Source: Sphingobium chungbukense (GTDB lineage Bacteria; Pseudomonadota; Alphaproteobacteria; Sphingomonadales; Sphingomonadaceae). From it: a stretch of DNA of 64,000 nt. The stretch covers positions 1-64,000 of the forward strand of contig NZ_LBIC01000001.1 of NCBI RefSeq assembly GCF_001005725.1. The letters are read 5' to 3'. The translations under genes were made by a program, and so were the position numbers. Under the pieces are notes generated by a model. It had not been told where the DNA came from. It made no database searches and was given only the letters and a program-made list of their open reading frames with translations. How positions within the stretch are numbered: the first letter of the stretch is position 1; each line of letters begins with the position of its first letter. Shown here piece after piece: positions 62,603 to 64,000 of the stretch.

Positions 62603-64000
62603 TCAGGCCTTGGCCTGGGGCTCCACCACGCGGATGTTGAGTTCGCGCAGCTGCTTGAACTCGGCCGCGCTCGGCGCGCCCATCAGCAAATCCTCGGCGC
62701 GCTGGTTCATCGGGAAGAGCGTGATTTCGCGCAGGTTCTGCGCGCCGCACAGCAGCATCACGATGCGGTCCACGCCCGCCGCCATGCCGCCATGGGGCGG
62801 CGCGCCATATTGGAAGGCGCGGTACAGACCGCCGAAGCGCTCCTCCACATCCGCCTGGCTGAGGCCCACCTTCTCGAACGCCTTGACCATCAGTTCGGGC
62901 GACTGGTTGCGGATCGAGCCCGAGGCGATCTCATAGCCGTTGCAGACCATGTCATACTGATAGGCGTTGATGGTCAGCGGGTCCTGATCGTTCAGCGCGT
63001 CCAACCCACCCTGCGGCATGGAGAAGGGGTTGTGCGCGAAGTCGATCGACTTCGTGTCCTCATCATATTCGTAGAAGGGGAAATCGACGATCCAGCACAA
63101 TTCGAACCGATCCTTGTCGATCAGGTCCAACTGCTCACCCACGCGGATGCGCGCCAGACCGGCCAGCTTGGCCGCCTGCGACTCCTTGCCCGCCGCGAAG
63201 AACACGCCGTCATTGGGGCCAAGGCCCAGCGCCTCGATCAGCTTCGCCGTACGCTCCTCGCCATGATTCTTGGCGATGGGGCCACCGGGCACGCCGTCCT
63301 TGATGTTGATATAGCCCAGGCCCGAATAGCCCTCGGCCCGCGCCCAGACATTCATGTCGTCGAAGAACTTCCGGCTACCCGCGCCCGCGCCCGGCGCCGG
63401 GATCGCGCGGATCACGCCGCCGCTCTCCACGATCCCCGCGAAGATGCCGAAACCCGAACCCACGAAATGCTCGGTCACGTCGGTGATCAGGATCGGGTTG
63501 CGCAGGTCGGGCTTGTCCGACCCATATTTCAGCATCGCCTCGGCATGCGGAATCCGCGGGAAGCTGCCCGCGGGGGTCACCGGCTTGCCGTTGGCGAACG
63601 CCTCGAAAACCTCAGCAATCACCGGCTCCATCGTGTTCCACACATCTTCCTGCGTGACGAAGCTCATCTCCAGGTCGAGCTGGTAGAACTCACCCGGCAG
63701 GCGGTCGGCGCGCGGGTCTTCGTCGCGGAAGCAGGGCGCGATCTGGAAATAGCGGTCGAAACCGGCGACCATCAGCAACTGCTTATATTGCTGCGGCGCC
63801 TGCGGCAGGGCGTAGAATTTCCCCGCATGGATGCGGCTCGGCACCAGGAAGTCGCGCGCGCCCTCGGGCGAGGAGGCCGTCAGGATCGGCGTCGAATATT
63901 CGGTGAAGCCAATGCCCTCCATGCGGCGGCGCATGTCGGAGATGATCTTGGTGCGCTTGACGATGTTCGCGTGCAGCGTCTCGCGCCGCAGGTCGAGGAA
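62603..64000 (-). CDS. aspS: Aspartyl-tRNA synthetase (5' end beyond window)
   Basis: At least 465 C-terminal residues of class II AspRS. Motif 2 [23 protein letters not shown] domain around [18 protein letters not shown], then [10 protein letters not shown], and motif 3 [16 protein letters not shown], ending in VVEPQAKA. The frame is open to base 64000 (upstream [18 protein letters not shown]). It charges tRNA-Asp, and possibly tRNA-Asn, in this type of bacterium. Confidence 0.93.
   Translation of the reverse strand, partial: FLDLRRETLHANIVKRTKIISDMRRRMEGIGFTEYSTPILTASSPEGARDFLVPSRIHAGKFYALPQAPQQYKQLLMVAGFDRYFQIAPCFRDEDPRADRLPGEFYQLDLEMSFVTQEDVWNTMEPVIAEVFEAFANGKPVTPAGSFPRIPHAEAMLKYGSDKPDLRNPILITDVTEHFVGSGFGIFAGIVESGGVIRAIPAPGAGAGSRKFFDDMNVWARAEGYSGLGYINIKDGVPGGPIAKNHGEERTAKLIEALGLGPNDGVFFAAGKESQAAKLAGLARIRVGEQLDLIDKDRFELCWIVDFPFYEYDEDTKSIDFAHNPFSMPQGGLDALNDQDPLTINAYQYDMVCNGYEIASGSIRNQSPELMVKAFEKVGLSQADVEERFGGLYRAFQYGAPPHGGMAAGVDRIVMLLCGAQNLREITLFPMNQRAEDLLMGAPSAAEFKQLRELNIRVVEPQAKA

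Overview
The window is about 64 kb of GC-rich chromosome from an alphaproteobacterium, most likely a member of the Sphingomonadaceae (Sphingobium/Sphingomonas type). That is an inference. It rests on protein style (RecA, DnaN, RlmN, TamA/TamB and a CckA-like kinase), a fused ThiS-ThiG, an ImuA-ImuB-DnaE2 mutagenesis operon, alphaproteobacterial LexA boxes (GTTC-N7-GTTC), and dispersed intergenic repeats of a type seen in this group. No prophage, integrase, insertion sequence or CRISPR array was seen. The content is chromosomal housekeeping and envelope genes with a few decayed pieces.

Layout. 1-2.6 kb: molybdate ABC transporter (modA end, modB, modC), interrupted by an opposite-strand HAD phosphatase gene carrying two frameshifts. 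2.5-7.7 kb: four-gene capsule-type operon (glycosyltransferase, KpsC-like, KpsS-like, APH-type kinase). 7.7-10.4 kb: HIT protein and a succinyl-CoA:3-oxoacid CoA-transferase whose two subunit genes flank an acid-phosphatase lipoprotein. 10.5-14.4 kb: thiSG fusion, diverging from aroQ-accB-accC-arsC-like. 14.4-19.7 kb: GIY-YIG remnant, dnaN, IalB-like protein, rlmN, a conserved hypothetical and two tandem outer-membrane barrels. 20-25 kb: cytochrome b with a molybdopterin oxidoreductase, a cyclopropane fatty acid synthase, DUF350 with a trypsin-like protease, and DUF3297. 25-34.5 kb: two CHAP proteins, recF, a lipoprotein, a VOC remnant, peroxiredoxin, dienelactone hydrolase, a sigma-54-type promoter before a 33-residue membrane peptide and PspC, a 27-residue peptide, DUF72, DUF2061, cyclophilin, and a GH114-RTX protein.

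35-43.5 kb: tRNA-Glu, recJ, then tamA-tamB. 43.5-50.6 kb: an SRPBCC protein, a second sigma-54-type promoter before a small exported protein, and the SOS operon imuA-imuB-dnaE2 with a LexA box. 50.7-57.2 kb: intergenic repeats, recA with its own LexA box, a stand-alone receiver, the CckA-like hybrid kinase, DUF2062, smpB, dapA. 57.3-64 kb: lytic transglycosylase, greB, a second inverted copy of the 105-bp repeat, a small hypothetical, a soluble CBS-chemoreceptor fusion, PPK2, and aspS running off the end.

How the parts connect. Molybdate uptake can feed the molybdopterin oxidoreductase. recA and imuA-imuB-dnaE2 both carry LexA boxes and form the damage-induced repair and mutagenesis arm, with recF and recJ nearby. 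TamA/TamB, the barrels, the transglycosylase, CHAP proteins, PspC and the capsule genes concern the envelope. The two matching -24/-12 promoters, each before very small envelope peptides, are the most interesting regulatory signal. No wholly new multi-gene system was identified with confidence.
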